A stretch of 38,286 nt of DNA from Agrocybe praecox (GCA_964017145.1 CAXHKQ010000038.1:1-38286); one strand, 5' to 3'. Numbered from the stretch's first letter, positions 11,440 to 22,908 are shown. Made by a program: numbers and translations. The notes: generated by a model from the letters alone, not told the origin.

Positions 11440-12340
11440 AAAGGCGTTTTGTTAAGTGTGTGTGTGTGGTGTGTGTTCGTCAAAACGAAATCAACATGCG
11501 CTCGGCAATTACTATTACGACTGTGACTGTCGCATACCGAACACACCGCCACTTGCATACCAGCACCAGCACCGCCGATTGCAGGCAACGTGCTAATTGC
11601 GTAACTGTGCAGCAGCAGTCGTACTCGGCAGCAGAATAAAAACACACTCGCGTTGCACGACTCTACGACGATGTCGGGTTGACACTCATTTGGCTGCGGT
11701 CCGCGTGTGTGTGTGCAAGTCTGTATGTGTCTGTGCCTGTGCTGGTTTCAAAGTCGAGCGAGTGTACACAATAAACTGCGTTTCGCCACACTCTCTGGTG
11801 GCAAAGTGCGGTCGGTTATATATATGTCGCGGGTATTGTCGAAGCACGGAAATCAGCAGCGTCGAACAACACACAACACAAGGTATACGATTATACCACC
11901 ACCGCAAGACGGATGCAGGAATTTAAAGCACAATCTTACACACGGTCTTCCACGAATGTGTGCTGCTATGAATTCGCGGTCGGTGTGTAGCGAGAAAACG
12001 TCCGAACGAAACAACGTTTTCACTCCGACCAGCCGATATGAGTTGAAGTGAGTTTCTGTGTACGCGCGACTCGACGAAGCAACGCGACGTGCACACCACA
12101 TCAGTACACACCACCACCATACCATCACCACCACACCACCACCGACGACGACGAACGTTCGCGCTTGTGCACGCGGCTGGCTGCCTTGCGAGCAGCGAGC
12201 AGCGAGTCTCGTCGTTTGACGCAGCAGCAGCAGCGAACAGAGCGAGCAGGCGGCAGGCGGCTGCTTTCCGCATGTGTGCTTCGTCGGTCGGTCGGTCGGT
12301 CGGTGTGTGTGTGAGCAAGTGTTGTTGGTGTGTGCAAGTG
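11440..12340. promoter_or_regulatory. GC-rich island with GT tracts and (GGTC)n run
   Basis: It contains GT/CA tracts (near 11,457-11,475 and 11,704-11,715), CAG tracts (near 11,610 and 12,222-12,232), CACCAC repeats around 12,107-12,145 and a (GGTC)n run at about 12,284-12,303. The composition gives open frames on both strands and no recognisable protein. It resembles the other islands between 1 and 16 kb. Likely non-coding. Confidence 0.35.
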
Positions 12341-12441
12341 GTTCCCAACTTTCGACAGACCGCGGAAAAAATTTAGACTGGAAATATGCGATTTGAATAG
12401 GAGAGGTATACAGGTAAAAACAGGTAGAATTCATGTCAAAT

Positions 12442-13017
12442 CATTCAAAAAGTGTAACGCTTATATGGAGCGATTTGTTGGCGACGACCATAAATATGTC
12501 GAAAGTTTACGTAAAATATGAGCACAGAAAAAGATCGCAAGTCCTAAGTCGACTGTCCTTGCGCTGATCTCGCGCGTATTTCCTGTCACGATTGTCAAAA
12601 TAAGTTGATTGCTTTCGCACATGTTTCACAGCTGTCCCAAACCTCTTTGTTATGAAAATACGTAAACCTAATCGCTTCGGATGAGCCTTGAAGAAACACC
12701 CCCAATGTACGTAGATTTAGCGAGAACAAATGCCTCGAGATCAATGCTTTTTTATGCTTGATTTTGTTGTCGTCAAAGTTCTGTAATATTGAAGCATACA
12801 CAAAGTATAACGCTTATGTGGAGCGACGACTTGTTGGCAACGACAACAACTATGATTGGGGGTGGGCTAATGTTTCACAGCCCACCCCCAAATCACCTTC
12901 TTTTGACAATAATCCTAATGGCTTCGAACGTTTATTTTGAGAGAACAAATGCTGCGAGATCAAAGCATTTTGATGTTTTATTTTCATATTCTCAAAGTTA
13001 TGTTATATTGAATTGAA
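12442..13017. repeat. Tandem duplication (two copies, period about 353 bp) with embedded hairpin
   Basis: Copy A (about 12,442-12,794) and the shorter copy B (about 12,795-13,017) share three collinear blocks: the start word with GTRTAACGCTTATRTGGAGCG, a TGTTTCACAGC block (12,621 and 12,871), and an AGAACAAATGC..CGAGATCAA block (12,722 and 12,942) followed by a TCAAAGTT..TATTGA ending. Copy B has a deletion in its first half. A 13-bp perfect hairpin (12,856-12,868 with 12,879-12,891, 10-base loop) lies only in copy B. No coding frame spans it. Confidence 0.7.
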
Positions 13018-13555
13018 TCGACATATTGGAATAAATTTGTATTGTTTTGGGTTGTTGTATCGGAAATATAGAGTTACTTGAAATTATAAACGTAGGAACA
13101 TCGTCTAGGTTGAACATAGTTTCATGATTTGTTCATTTCGTCTGTAATTATGCATGTGAAATATTGCGAATAGGTTGAACCATACCTTCTAAGTTATGAA
13201 CTTATGAACTTATGAACTTTAAAGCCAGATTGATTGTATTGTATTTTATTCACTCAATGTATTGACTTTATTTTCTCAATATTATTTATTAAAACCAAGT
13301 ATAAGAACCTCATTACCTTTATTGCTCTTCACAGTTTCACTGGATGATGACAATATATATATAAGGATTGCATGCGGAGGATCTTATGAAAATCCACATT
13401 CAGAGCCAAGACCTTCTTGAAATATATCATGAAAGGGCCTCGGTTGGGAACCGAAACTTTGAAGGCCTTCTGAAAAGACCTTCAACCGTTTTTTAAATTC
13501 ATATTGAGGGCTATATTATTTCAAATGCTATGTTCAGGTTCCACGATTAGAGGTA
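13018..13555. other. AT-rich gene-free stretch
   Basis: No gene or transposon recognised. It holds a small tandem of TTATGAACT (three units, about 13,192-13,219). Confidence 0.55.
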
Positions 13556-14245
13556 GGGGGGACGGAGCATTGTTGTGCACTTTTATGCAAAGATGAATAT
13601 CTTCGGCCACAGACCGAATATCGAATTAATTGAAAAAGCTAATTATTGGTAATTATAATGCGCAACTTTTTCTAGAACTAACTTATATTGTATGATTGTC
13701 TATAATAAAGATACAGCCAATGTAAAAATCGTCAAAATCGCGGACATGCGAAATCGCACGGGGCAAACTTGCGCATTAAACGGGGCAAACTTGCGCACGT
13801 GAACTAAAACTACGTTTTCTCTGAATTGAATCAAAATATATTGTTTTAAAAAATAAGAACATATGCGTTAATGTGGTCGAAATGATAAAACAATGCGACA
13901 TTTTTTTCCAAGTTATAACAATTAATTGTTCATTTTGAAAAATCGTTTGAAATAGCGCGTCGAGCGTATTCACGCACGTGCAAGACGTGCATAATGCACG
14001 TACGCTGTGCATGGTGCATATGGTTGCGCAAGTTTGCCGCGAATTGTAATATCTTTTGAGGTGAGAATGTTATGCAAATAATTTCAAGTTTATATGATGA
14101 CACGTAACATAGACTATTGGGAAACAAATTCTCATTTTATAAAAATAACTTTTACTATGGAAAAAGTGAAGTTCCGTGAGTAGAAAAATACGAAACGGTT
14201 GTACCCAAAACAACATTTTTCGCTGTGCAGTGCCCCGTCCTCCCC
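13556..14245. mobile_element. Non-autonomous DNA transposon with GGGG..GGACGG terminal repeats
   Basis: The left end (TA then GGGGGGACGGAGCATTG at 13,554-13,572) and the reverse complement of the right end (TA then GGGGAGGACGGGGCACTG at 14,228-14,247) form terminal inverted repeats of about 18 bases with two substitutions and one gap. TA dinucleotides lie at both borders, matching a TA target-site duplication. Inside are two direct copies of ACGGGGCAAACTTGCGCA (from 13,758 and 13,780) and one inverted copy of its core (14,025-14,037). No transposase frame exists, so it would depend on a partner element; Tc1/mariner/pogo type is suggested by the TA borders only. Confidence 0.55.
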
Positions 14246-14630
14246 TACACTTGTTCCGTTATGCTTTGATACAAAATGAATTTATCACACTATAAGATTG
14301 GTTCAGCCTACGAGACACGAATGGTTCAACATGTCATAATTTCACAAATTGTGTTACTACGGCCCGAATCGATTTGTTTGTGAAAAGTGTTCTGTTAATG
14401 AGACATGACATTCTCTTTAATCAAAATGTTTAGTTCCATTTTGAAAAATTGAGTAACCGCACTGGTTCAATTTAGACATTGGTTTACCTAAACGATGTTT
14501 CCCTATTGAACATTTTACATACAGTCTTTTACCCTCGACATGCCAACTGTAGGTTATCTAATTCCAGTTTTGAATTTGAAAAAAAAAATCAACCTAGTTC
14601 GTAGCCACTGTTGTGGAGCGTTAATAATAA
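14246..14630. other. AT-rich gene-free stretch
   Basis: No feature seen apart from an A run near 14,580. It separates the small DNA transposon from the next CA-rich island. Confidence 0.55.
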
Positions 14631-15860
14631 TTGTGTATGCACACACACACACACACATAACGTCGTAGTCGTATGCGCGCCGCCGCTCGAGCTCGCGAGC
14701 CATATCTACATTTATAAAATACACTCATTTAGTTTAGTGGCGTGTGTGTGTGTGTTGTGCGTGTGCACATGAACACACGCGATTGCGTGTATGGAACGAG
14801 CGCACGCGCGCGCGTGTTCGTGTTATTCGTAAAGTATGTTCAAAAGCATCTGAGCGAGCGGCGTGCGGCGTGCGAGCGTGCGTGTGTGTGCCTTGAATAT
14901 TATACTATGTATGCCAGCCAGCAGCCGCGGCCGCGGCGCAAATGACACAAACGGCCACATGCGTCCGCTGACTGGGGCACCGAACATACGGCAGGGTTGT
15001 TGATATACACATTTGATTTATGTAATAAAAAATTATGAAAAATTAAAATTTAAATTGTGCAAGTTCGGTACAGGTAAAATGTACCAAACTGATGATTTCT
15101 CTCGTCACACCTTGTCTGAAAATTATGCGTTTTATTATTGTGGCACCCGCAGAATTGTGTTCACATTCACCTCAACAAAAAGCAAGCTCGAAACACAAAC
15201 GTGCGCGCATCGCGTCGCCGCCACACATGCGATAAAAGCTTGTTGGCTCACGCGTGTGTGTTGCTGCTGTTACTCGAGCGCGCGCCGAACAAGCGCCAAT
15301 AAAACCGCTCAACACCACCACCACCATCAGCCGCAAGCCGCAACTGCGGCCCCAAACCCGCGCATCAACCAACCAACCCAAACGTCCAACATTCGCGCGC
15401 ATGAGCCTCGATTAATTTTTAGTATACATTCGGTGTTTTTGTAGCGCGAAACAATGGCAAATGGCCGTATGGCGAATTATCCGAGCGGAGTATTATGTTG
15501 AAATTATAATGTGAAAATAATATTTTTTCCTAGTACAAATAATAAATAAATTGTGAAAATATTCGCTGGCACTGACAATCGCGCGCAATAATGTTCTGAG
15601 CGCGGCACAGTTCGGCGAGCACACATCGACACTGTGTGTAGTTTGACCGGCATATAAATCGTATATATTATATGTTGTGTTGTGTTGTATGCCAAGTCCC
15701 CACCGCACCGTGTGTGTGTGTAGGTACGTCGTCGTCGTCAGACCTCCACACTATTCGCGCGTGTTTGTTGGCGCGACGGTGGTGCTGCGACCGCTTTTGT
15801 ACGTACTACATGGTTCATTATGTCCCGGGAAAATCGGTGTTCTGGTGCCACCAGTCTCGA
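14631..15860. promoter_or_regulatory. Two GC-rich islands flanking an AT-rich gap
   Basis: The first (14,640-14,990) opens with a (CA)n run at 14,640-14,657 and holds TTATAAAATACAC at 14,711-14,723 followed by GT-rich sequence. The second (about 15,170-15,860) has CACCACCACC and CGTCGTCGTC tracts. Between them lies AT-rich DNA. Frames are open through low complexity only. Regulatory or untranslated function is inferred from composition; there is no recognisable coding exon. Confidence 0.35.
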
Positions 15861-16009
15861 ATCGAAGAGCCTACTTTTAGATGAGGAATTTAAAATGTTC
15901 GTGACATTTCTTAAAATAGTTTGAAAGATATGCCGTTTAGTGTAAACCGCGGTTTATTATTCATCATATACGAGCAAATGTTAAAAGTGTGACTGGAGTT
16001 AAAACAGGA

Positions 16010-16600
16010 TTTATTACCAAGGCCCGGAACTTGAGGGCCTAAAAAAGTACGTTTAAGGGCCCTAAAAAAGTGGCTAAAAACAGTGAAAAAGGGTCTAATA
16101 ACAAGAAAAAAGGGTATAAAAACCATAATTTCTCGATGATATTTCTTAAAAATGGGTTGAAAGACGAAGCGAAATTGGTTCTTCATGCAATTGTCGCACG
16201 AAGCACATAATTTGCTTAGATAATACTAATTCGCATTACATGTTTATACATTACATGTGTATATTTTCAGAAAAATTAGCAAACCAATTTCGATTTTTTG
16301 TTCAAAGAACTTTTCTTGAAACGAAAAATTCAACATTAATCAGTATGCATTTAGATGAAAACTTGCAGATATTTTGAAGGGCCTAAAAAAGGCAAAAAGG
16401 GTCTAAAAATAGTGGAAGAAAGGGAAAAGGGCAAAAAAGGGTCTAAAAAAGGGATTATAGGTGGAAAAAGGGCCTAACGTCCAAAAGTGGAAGAAAGGGG
16501 AAAATGCGAAAAAGGGTCTAAAAAAGGGATTATAGGTGAAAAAAGGGCCTAACGTCCAAAAAAGGGTAAAAAGAGGATTAAAGGGGATTAAAACGTGACG
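16010..16600. repeat. Polypurine repeat region with a 75-bp tandem duplication
   Basis: The plus strand is dominated by A and G in a degenerate GGGCCTAAAAAAG / GGGTCTAAAAAAG motif, at 16,010-16,120 and 16,378-16,600. Within it a 75-bp unit starting with AGTGGAAGAAAGGG is repeated twice (from 16,411 and from 16,486) with few differences. The minus-strand translation of the array is a Pro-Phe-Phe rich peptide, an artefact of the repeat rather than a gene. Parent element unknown. Confidence 0.7.
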
Positions 16601-16669
16601 CATAATCGTAGTTACAAATGTTCTGTACGAAGAACAGGAAAAAGGTGATTTTCCCTTAACTTCCGGGCC

Positions 16670-17096
16670 TTGTTTATTACGTGTGGTCCAGGCTCTTTTC
16701 CAGCTGAAAACCAAATCGAAACGGACAATTTGGGAAGCTGAAGATTTCTGATACCCTAAAGATATGAACACAATGTTATCGTGCAACCGATTTCGGGAAT
16801 GCGAGAGCTGCAAAAACGCAAAAAACTCACAATCGACAAAATGTCCATAATATTTGACTTGGCCTATAAATTGTGGTCTCATTAACGTTTTGACATATAA
16901 GTGTCTTATACGAGAGCTCACATAAGAATAGCTTAATCATATTCACCATAATTGAGCACGAAATAAAATTGGGGAAATACCGAACATTTTGTTTTTCACC
17001 ACGTTATAATGAGTTAAAAACCACCGTCTTTATCCATATTGGGTCCTCAGTTACTATTTAATTTCCAAATTCAAATTGTTGTCTCCAGGGGTAGGA
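16670..17096 (+). mobile_element. Decayed mariner fragment
   Basis: This block aligns with the copy at 26,520-27,345 in the same orientation: TTCTGATACCCT, then a CATGCGAAAG-like word, AAAACGCAAAAAACTCACAATCGAC, then a TGGCCTATAAATTGTGGTCTCAT stretch that corresponds to the ELGY..WSH part of a mariner transposase. The frame is broken several times. The right edge abuts the poly-T end of the LINE, so the LINE may have inserted into or beside it; I could not find the rest of the mariner beyond the LINE. Confidence 0.5.
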
Positions 17097-17201
17097 TTTT
17101 TTTTTTTTTTTTTTTTTATTTACATTTATTAAGGCCTTGCAGTGGTTTGCAAGAATATGGCCGCACATACATCATTACAAATTATGGATCACACAGTACA
17201 A

Positions 17202-20200
17202 TTATTTGTTCCGAGAAAAGTTATGCAGCGCTCTGATAACGTCTGCTGAATTCGTGCTTGCCAGGATGTCGCGTGTTTCAAATTCTGGGCGAAAGCCTTC
17301 CGCCCTGAGGTGGCGTTCGAGTTGTGGTCGATGAGCGTTGGATGCTGGACAAGTGAAGAGGATATGGTCGGGTGTCTCGTATGCTCCACAATTAGAACAT
17401 AGTGCTGTATCCGTTATGCTGAACCGTCGGAGGCTGTTGTTGAGAGCGTAGTGGTTGGCTGCAATACGGCAGGCTGTGCGGATCTCTTGTCTTGATAATC
17501 TTGCGTCGAACTTGTGATACCATGGTCCACGGCTTGTAATCCTCGGGACCACTGAATAGCAGAAACGGCCTAAATCTCCTTCATCCCATCGCAGCTGCCA
17601 GGAACGTGTGTGTACTTGTATACGATCAGACGCAATGTTGGGCCAAGATGCGCGATCGTTGGAGATTTGGGCTGAGGCAATCGCTTGTTTAGCCAGTTCA
17701 TCGGCTCTTTCGTTGCCGTCAATGCCTTTGTGTGCTGGGACCCACATAAGCAGTATGTTGTAATTGTCGTTGCTGAGCTCTTTAAGCCAGTGTCTACAGC
17801 GGTACAGAGCCGTACCGGATTTGGCAGATATGCGGTTGTTCTGCAAAGCCATCAGAACAGACTTGCTATCCGACGCAATTAGGTAGCGATCTCGTTGCAG
17901 GTTTTTTATGTGTTGAGTGGCCAACATAATCGCTGCTAGCTCAGCGTCAAAAACAGAGGCGGGTTCTTGGAGCTTATTTGAGATTGCAATTGATTCGTTT
18001 GCGAACACCGCTGCCCCAGTTCCAGCTGGTGTTTTTGAACCGTCGGTGTACAGACAAAGTTGAGGGCTGAAGTCCGCAACTGCTTCGGCGAAGAGAGCTT
18101 TGATGACATGGCTAGGAGGGTTTTGGAGTCCAGAAAGGGCATCCTGCATTCGAAACGATGTCTGAGGGCTATACACGATGCTAGGGAGTGGGTATGTGTA
18201 GCATGGAAAACGATCGAGATACTCGATTGGTTCCAGCCACTCTAGCAGCGATGCAGCCGGGTGTTCGGGTGCGGCCAGCCGGAGACTTGAGATGCTGTTG
18301 TGGAGATGGGTTGCTGGTCCGGCTGCCGCCTTGGCAAGATGTTTGTCTGCGAGTATTTGCCATCGCACCTCTAGTGGTGGTATTCCTGAGAGGACTTCAA
18401 GGGAACCGGTGTGTGTCGATTGCATTAGGCCCAAACTTATGCGAATCGCTCTCCATTGTATACGACATAATTTTATGCGGTGTGTTTTAGCCATGTGTCT
18501 GAAGGCTATGGCGCCGTATTCAAGAATGGGTCTTATCGTCGCTTTGTAAAGTAGCAGAAGGGCATCCGGATGAGCGCCCCACGATACTCCAGCTATCGTT
18601 CTCATAAAGTTGATCCTTTTTTGGCACCGTCTGCTTATGTGCTCAGTGTGCGCATTCCACGTTCCTTTAGCGTCAAAAATTACACCCAAATATTTGAATG
18701 CGTATGATCGTTTGACATCTTCTTCGCGCAGTTTGATTCTTATGTCGGGGAGCTTGTATTTTTTTGTGAAAACGACGTATTCTGTTTTTTTGAGCGAGAT
18801 ATCGAGCCCGAGTTGATTGTAGGCCTCGCTTATGTTGCTCAGTGTCCTTTGGATGTCTGATTGAAGTCTCACGAGGTCCGCTCCTGATGAATAGAACACC
18901 ACATCATCAGCGTACTGTAGGATTTTGATGTTGCGGGGAATATGACGCTCGATACTCAGTGTGTAGATATTGTATAATAGCGGTGATAGGCTAGAGCCTT
19001 GTGCCAGTCCTTTATAGCCAACTCGATGACAGACAGGGACGTTGTTGATGTAGAAGTGGAGGTTTCGTCGGTGAAATAGATCGTGAACCAAGCAAATAGC
19101 GGAGGTAGGGACATTTATAGAGCTCATTAACTCGCAGAGAACACCAATCAAGACGTCGTCATATGCCGAAGCAATATCCATGAACACGGCTAGGCATACT
19201 TGCTTTTTCGCGTACACGTCATGTAGATCAGTTGATAGAGATGCTATGCAATCCTGTGTACCGAATCCTTTCTTGAACCCATACTGGGATGTCGCACTGA
19301 GGCGATTGGATTCTAACCAGTGATCCAGACGAGTTTGGAGAAGTTTTTCTAGTAGTTTTCTTGGACACGATAGCAGGCATATTGGTCTATATGAATCAGC
19401 TTGATCCGGGTCTTTGCCCGGCTTCAATATTGCAACCACCTTGCTGTCTAGCCACGCCGATGGATAGTCTCTAGTCTCCACGATTTCATTCAATATACGA
19501 AGGAAGGTATGTTTCACGGATTCTGGTGCCTTCTTTATTAGCGAAAATGGTATACGGTCCATTCCTGGAGAGGTGTTATTGCAGCTTTTCAGTGCGTTTT
19601 CAAGTTCATCTTCACTGAATGGCTCGTCGAAAATGCTATTCGTTCGAGCACGAGTAAAAAGGGAGAATCATGTGCCACTGATGGTGGGGCAAGTTTGTCG
19701 GCGAAATCTTCTATCCAACTACCGGTATTCAACTGGTGTCTGCAGTAATCGTATTGGCCACGAAATCTTCGAGCCATTGTATATAATGTCGTAAGGGAGG
19801 TGTTTTGATCGAATGATGAGCACAGTTCCTGCCATGATTCTCGTTTAGCCTTATTCTTCGCCTGTCTGAACTTCGCTTGCGCATGTTTGTAGCACAGAAA
19901 CTCCTGCTGACCACCAATACGTTTGAAGTGGCTGAACGCATTTTTTTTATTATTGAATAGCTGAGTGAGTTCCGCATTCCACCATTTTTTAGGTGTTCTG
20001 TTTGGTCGATGGGAAGAGCCATTACCTGGCCGGGCTTGTGGTTGTGCAGCTTTGGCGCTTTCTTCTAGAATATTCATTAGTGTGTTGTATTTTTCCGAGG
20101 GTGGCTGTTGAAATTGCGAGCTATTGTTCATCGCGGCTGAGACGAGCGCGGAATACATACCCCAATCGATACCACGGTCCAAACTACGGGGTAGTGGTCC

Positions 20201-20875
20201 AGATGATGGGCTGATGTTATCTGCTCTGTAAGAAATCAGAATAGGGAGGTGATCACTGCCATGTAAATCATCAAGGACGGTCCAGGTGCAATCAAGTGCA
20301 ATACTGGACGAGCATACACTCAAATCGATACAGCTGTTGGCGGCTGGTGGGCATGCAATTCTTGTCGCGGAGCCTGTATTAAGGGTTGTCATTTCTAGGT
20401 CATCAAAAATAGGCAGAAGGATTTGTGATCGTTGGTCATTGCTGTCTGAACCCCATTGGTGGTTATGTGAGTTAAAATCGCCCAAGATAAGTCGAGGGGC
20501 GGGAAGCTGTTCAAAGCATTGATAAATTTCGTTCGCTCCGATACGAGTATTTGGTGGGAGGTAGAGGCTTGCGATCGATATAGATCCACGTGCAAGACAT
20601 ATTGACCCGGCCACACATTCAAGTTGGGATCTGACAATTATTCTCGTGGCGTTCATATCATTTCTGCTCGCAATTAAGACGCCTCCGTATCCGTCTATTC
20701 TGTCTTTTCTGGCAATTGAGTATCCTTTTATGTTCATGTTCCTTCCATCTAGCAGCCACGTTTCTGAAAGGACTATTATGTGGGGGTTATGAACCAAAAT
20801 TATCTGCTGCAGTTCGTCAAGTTTGTCGCGGGCGCTGCGACAGTTCCACTGTAGTATTTTTAGTGAACTATCCAT
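17202..20875 (-). pseudogene. LINE ORF2: endonuclease, reverse transcriptase, RNase H (one frameshift)
   Basis: The N-terminal part (start 20,875) has an APE-type endonuclease: LQWNCRS, ETWLLD, ILGDFNSHN and SDHLPI hold the catalytic Asn, Glu, Asp and His. The RT follows, with YGFKKGFGT, FMDIASAYDDV (first catalytic Asp), GLAQGSSLSPLLYNIY and LQYADDVVFY (YADD). The RNase H has LYTDGSKT, DAELAA, ASDSKS and WVPAHKGIDGNERADEL, giving D-E-D-H/D. A Cys/His cluster CSNCGAYETPDHILFTC lies near the C-terminus. The frame breaks in an A5 run at 19,656-19,660 (T5 on the coding strand) between endonuclease and RT; one missing base would explain it. Expected length is about 1,224 residues. ORF2 overlaps the end of ORF1 by eight bases, suggesting reinitiation or coupled translation. 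Confidence 0.85.
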
Positions 20876-22332
20876 GTTGAGGGTTAGTGATTGAGCAGAA
20901 CGAACTGATGATCTTTGGTATCAAAGGCAATATTGCTTCGAGAAGGGGGTCGATGACGGTTTCCAAGATGGACAACCATATGGGGTCAAAACCATGCTGT
21001 TCAGCTGCCTGCAGCAGTTTGTGTTTGATGGTCGAGATGGACGACGACCATTTGTTGGTTGGTACAGCTTCTGCCTGTTGCGTTACTTGAGCCCATGTAC
21101 GATGAGAGGTAGGGTGGCTGAGGTGGGACTGAGGGTTGTTGTTGTTCGTGTTTGTAGCGTTCTTCGGACGTTTGTTTGAGGTCTGAGACATGGGCATGGG
21201 CATAGACGGGGGAGGCGGAGTAGGTGGACGTTGACGCTTAGGTTGCCTTGAGTATCGTTCGTATGGGTTTGTGACCAGTGGTGCGGTGGATGACGGGCGG
21301 TCATTGGAGTTGGGTGCGTCTGTGGGTGTGGTCTGAGGGCATTCGATGACATTTTCTTGCTCGTCAAGCTGGTCGAACCTATTTTGTGTGTTTATATCAA
21401 GTGCATAGGCGGCAGCCAGTGCTTGCTGCTTCCTTGTCTTACGTTTGTTTGCTTGCTTTATTTTAAAGCCGTCGTTCGCCTCCCGGAAAAACGCGCAGTG
21501 GTTTTGACCATCGGCGTGTTGCGTATTGCAGTACGGGCAGAGGGGGTCTTTAGGTGTCGGGCACGCATGAGTGGTATGTTGACCGCCGCATCTGGCACAT
21601 TTGGGGTTTCGATGTATGTCCGAAAATCTGACACGTATTGCAAAACATTGCCTTGCGTGGAATGGGCGTACGTGTACCAGAAGACCGCCGATAACCACAT
21701 ATTTCGGCAGGACTACACCCGCAAATGTCACCTTGATCGAGTTTGTTAGCTCACGTATATTGTTTTCGTTCATTCGTGTGAGGCGTTGGGCATCCAAGAT
21801 TTCTACTTCCTCCAGCAGAGCATTGCCGTGTTTTCCTTTTCCGTATGTGATGATATCCTTGGTCGTGTCAACATCGCACAGATCATCGTGTCGAATAACC
21901 CCGTCGATTTCTACACTGTCTGCCGGAATGTACACATAGTATTTGCAAAATGCGTCATCCATCGCCAAAAGATTGGCCTGAACCCGGTCTTTCAGTACAA
22001 CTCGGATTTTGTTATGGTTGTGCTTCACCAATTCGACTGATTTGTATTTTTTGTTTATGTACACCGCGAACTTGATCGGTTGCATTGGTATCTCAGTCTC
22101 TCTTATATACACTGTATACGGGCCTTTAGCGCTGCTGGGTATTGACGCACGCGCGGTGGTGCACTTTGTTGCTGCTCCATGTTCTCGTCCGATTGTGATT
22201 CGGGCGAGCCGTCTCCAGTAGAATCCGAGTTTTGCACCTGTGCACTTGTTGTTGCCTGCGCAGCATCTTCATGCGATTGATTCGACTCCTGCCCCTGGGG
22301 CTTTCCTCATCTTCGTCCTCCGACATCGTCGG
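20868..22332 (-). pseudogene. LINE ORF1: gag-like nucleic-acid-binding protein (5' part broken)
   Basis: The intact stretch (to 20,868) contains two zinc knuckles, CARCGGQHTTHAC (C-X2-C-X3-H-X4-C) and CPYCNTQHADGQNHC (C-X2-C-X3-H-X6-C), then a basic KRKTRKQQ patch and a Pro/Asn/Gln-rich tail. That is the usual order of I-clade gag proteins, which coat the RNA. No ATG opens this frame; the first in-frame candidate is a GTG at 22,112. Upstream coding-like sequence continues in two other frames: an acidic start MSEDEDEESP with its ATG near 22,325, then a Gln/Ser-rich stretch ending PPRVRQYPAA near 22,140. Two indels, near 22,280-22,310 and 22,120-22,140, would therefore separate start from body. 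Confidence 0.75.
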
Positions 22333-22494
22333 CACCACCAGTCTCAGCTACAGCTCCTCAGACCACACACGACCGAAACTGAGCAACGCACAGAAAAATA
22401 GGTAGAAACCGACGGCGATTGATAGATCAGAACAGAAGAGCGATGCGTACTCATACACGTCTAGAACTGGACTGGTCTATTTGACTGCGCACCA

Positions 22495-22908
22495 CCATTT
22501 TTTTAATTTTTTTTTTTTAGATAAGAAAAACCGCATCGAGTTCAACGACTAGCAAATTAAAGCTGAACGAACAAGTTATCAGCTCCATATGGCGGTTGAG
22601 TTGTAATAATTTTATCCAAGTTCGTGCACAATGAACAAAAACGAAAAAAATAAATATATTTTTTACTCACTGTATTCCTCACGACTGTACGATACACGTG
22701 GCTCTGAAAAATAAACTATCACAAGATCTCGAAACTAGAAACTTCAAGCTTGAAGTAGCTTTTGGACCTATACCGATACGACCATTATTAACGAAAAAAT
22801 CGGGTAAAAAAAAATCCTTCAATTGTTTCTGCTAGTGTAATTTATGCCGACAACACACATTTTAAATCATCTTAATTAAATCATCTTAATTCATACACCA
22901 ACGCACAG
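22495..22908. other. AT-rich intron-like stretch before the KLHL10-like exon
   Basis: It contains T runs at 22,498-22,504 and 22,507-22,518, a 14-bp palindrome CTTCAAGCTTGAAG (22,742-22,755) and a directly repeated AATCATCTTAATT (22,865-22,890) shortly before the acceptor CAG at 22,906-22,908. No coding frame. It reads as the 3' end of an intron. Confidence 0.5.

Larger units (their letters stand above)
17097..22494 (-). mobile_element. I-clade-like non-LTR retrotransposon, near full length
   Basis: The minus strand reads 5' UTR, gag-like ORF1, ORF2 with endonuclease, reverse transcriptase and RNase H, a short 3' UTR with AATAAA, and a 21-base poly(A) tail (T run 17,097-17,117 on the plus strand). 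An RNase H domain after the RT together with a CCHC-type ORF1 is the layout of the I and related clades; Jockey-clade elements lack RNase H. The 5' limit near 22,494 is an estimate. Target-site duplications could not be fixed because the flanks are T-rich. The few indels and otherwise open frames suggest a fairly recent insertion. It lies antisense and upstream of the KLHL10-like exon, probably in its intron. Confidence 0.85.

Noticed and set aside
16403..16921. 172-codon frame with repeated Pro-Phe-Phe peptides
   Set aside because: It is the translation of the polypurine tandem array and mariner remnant; the peptide repeat follows the 75-bp DNA repeat.
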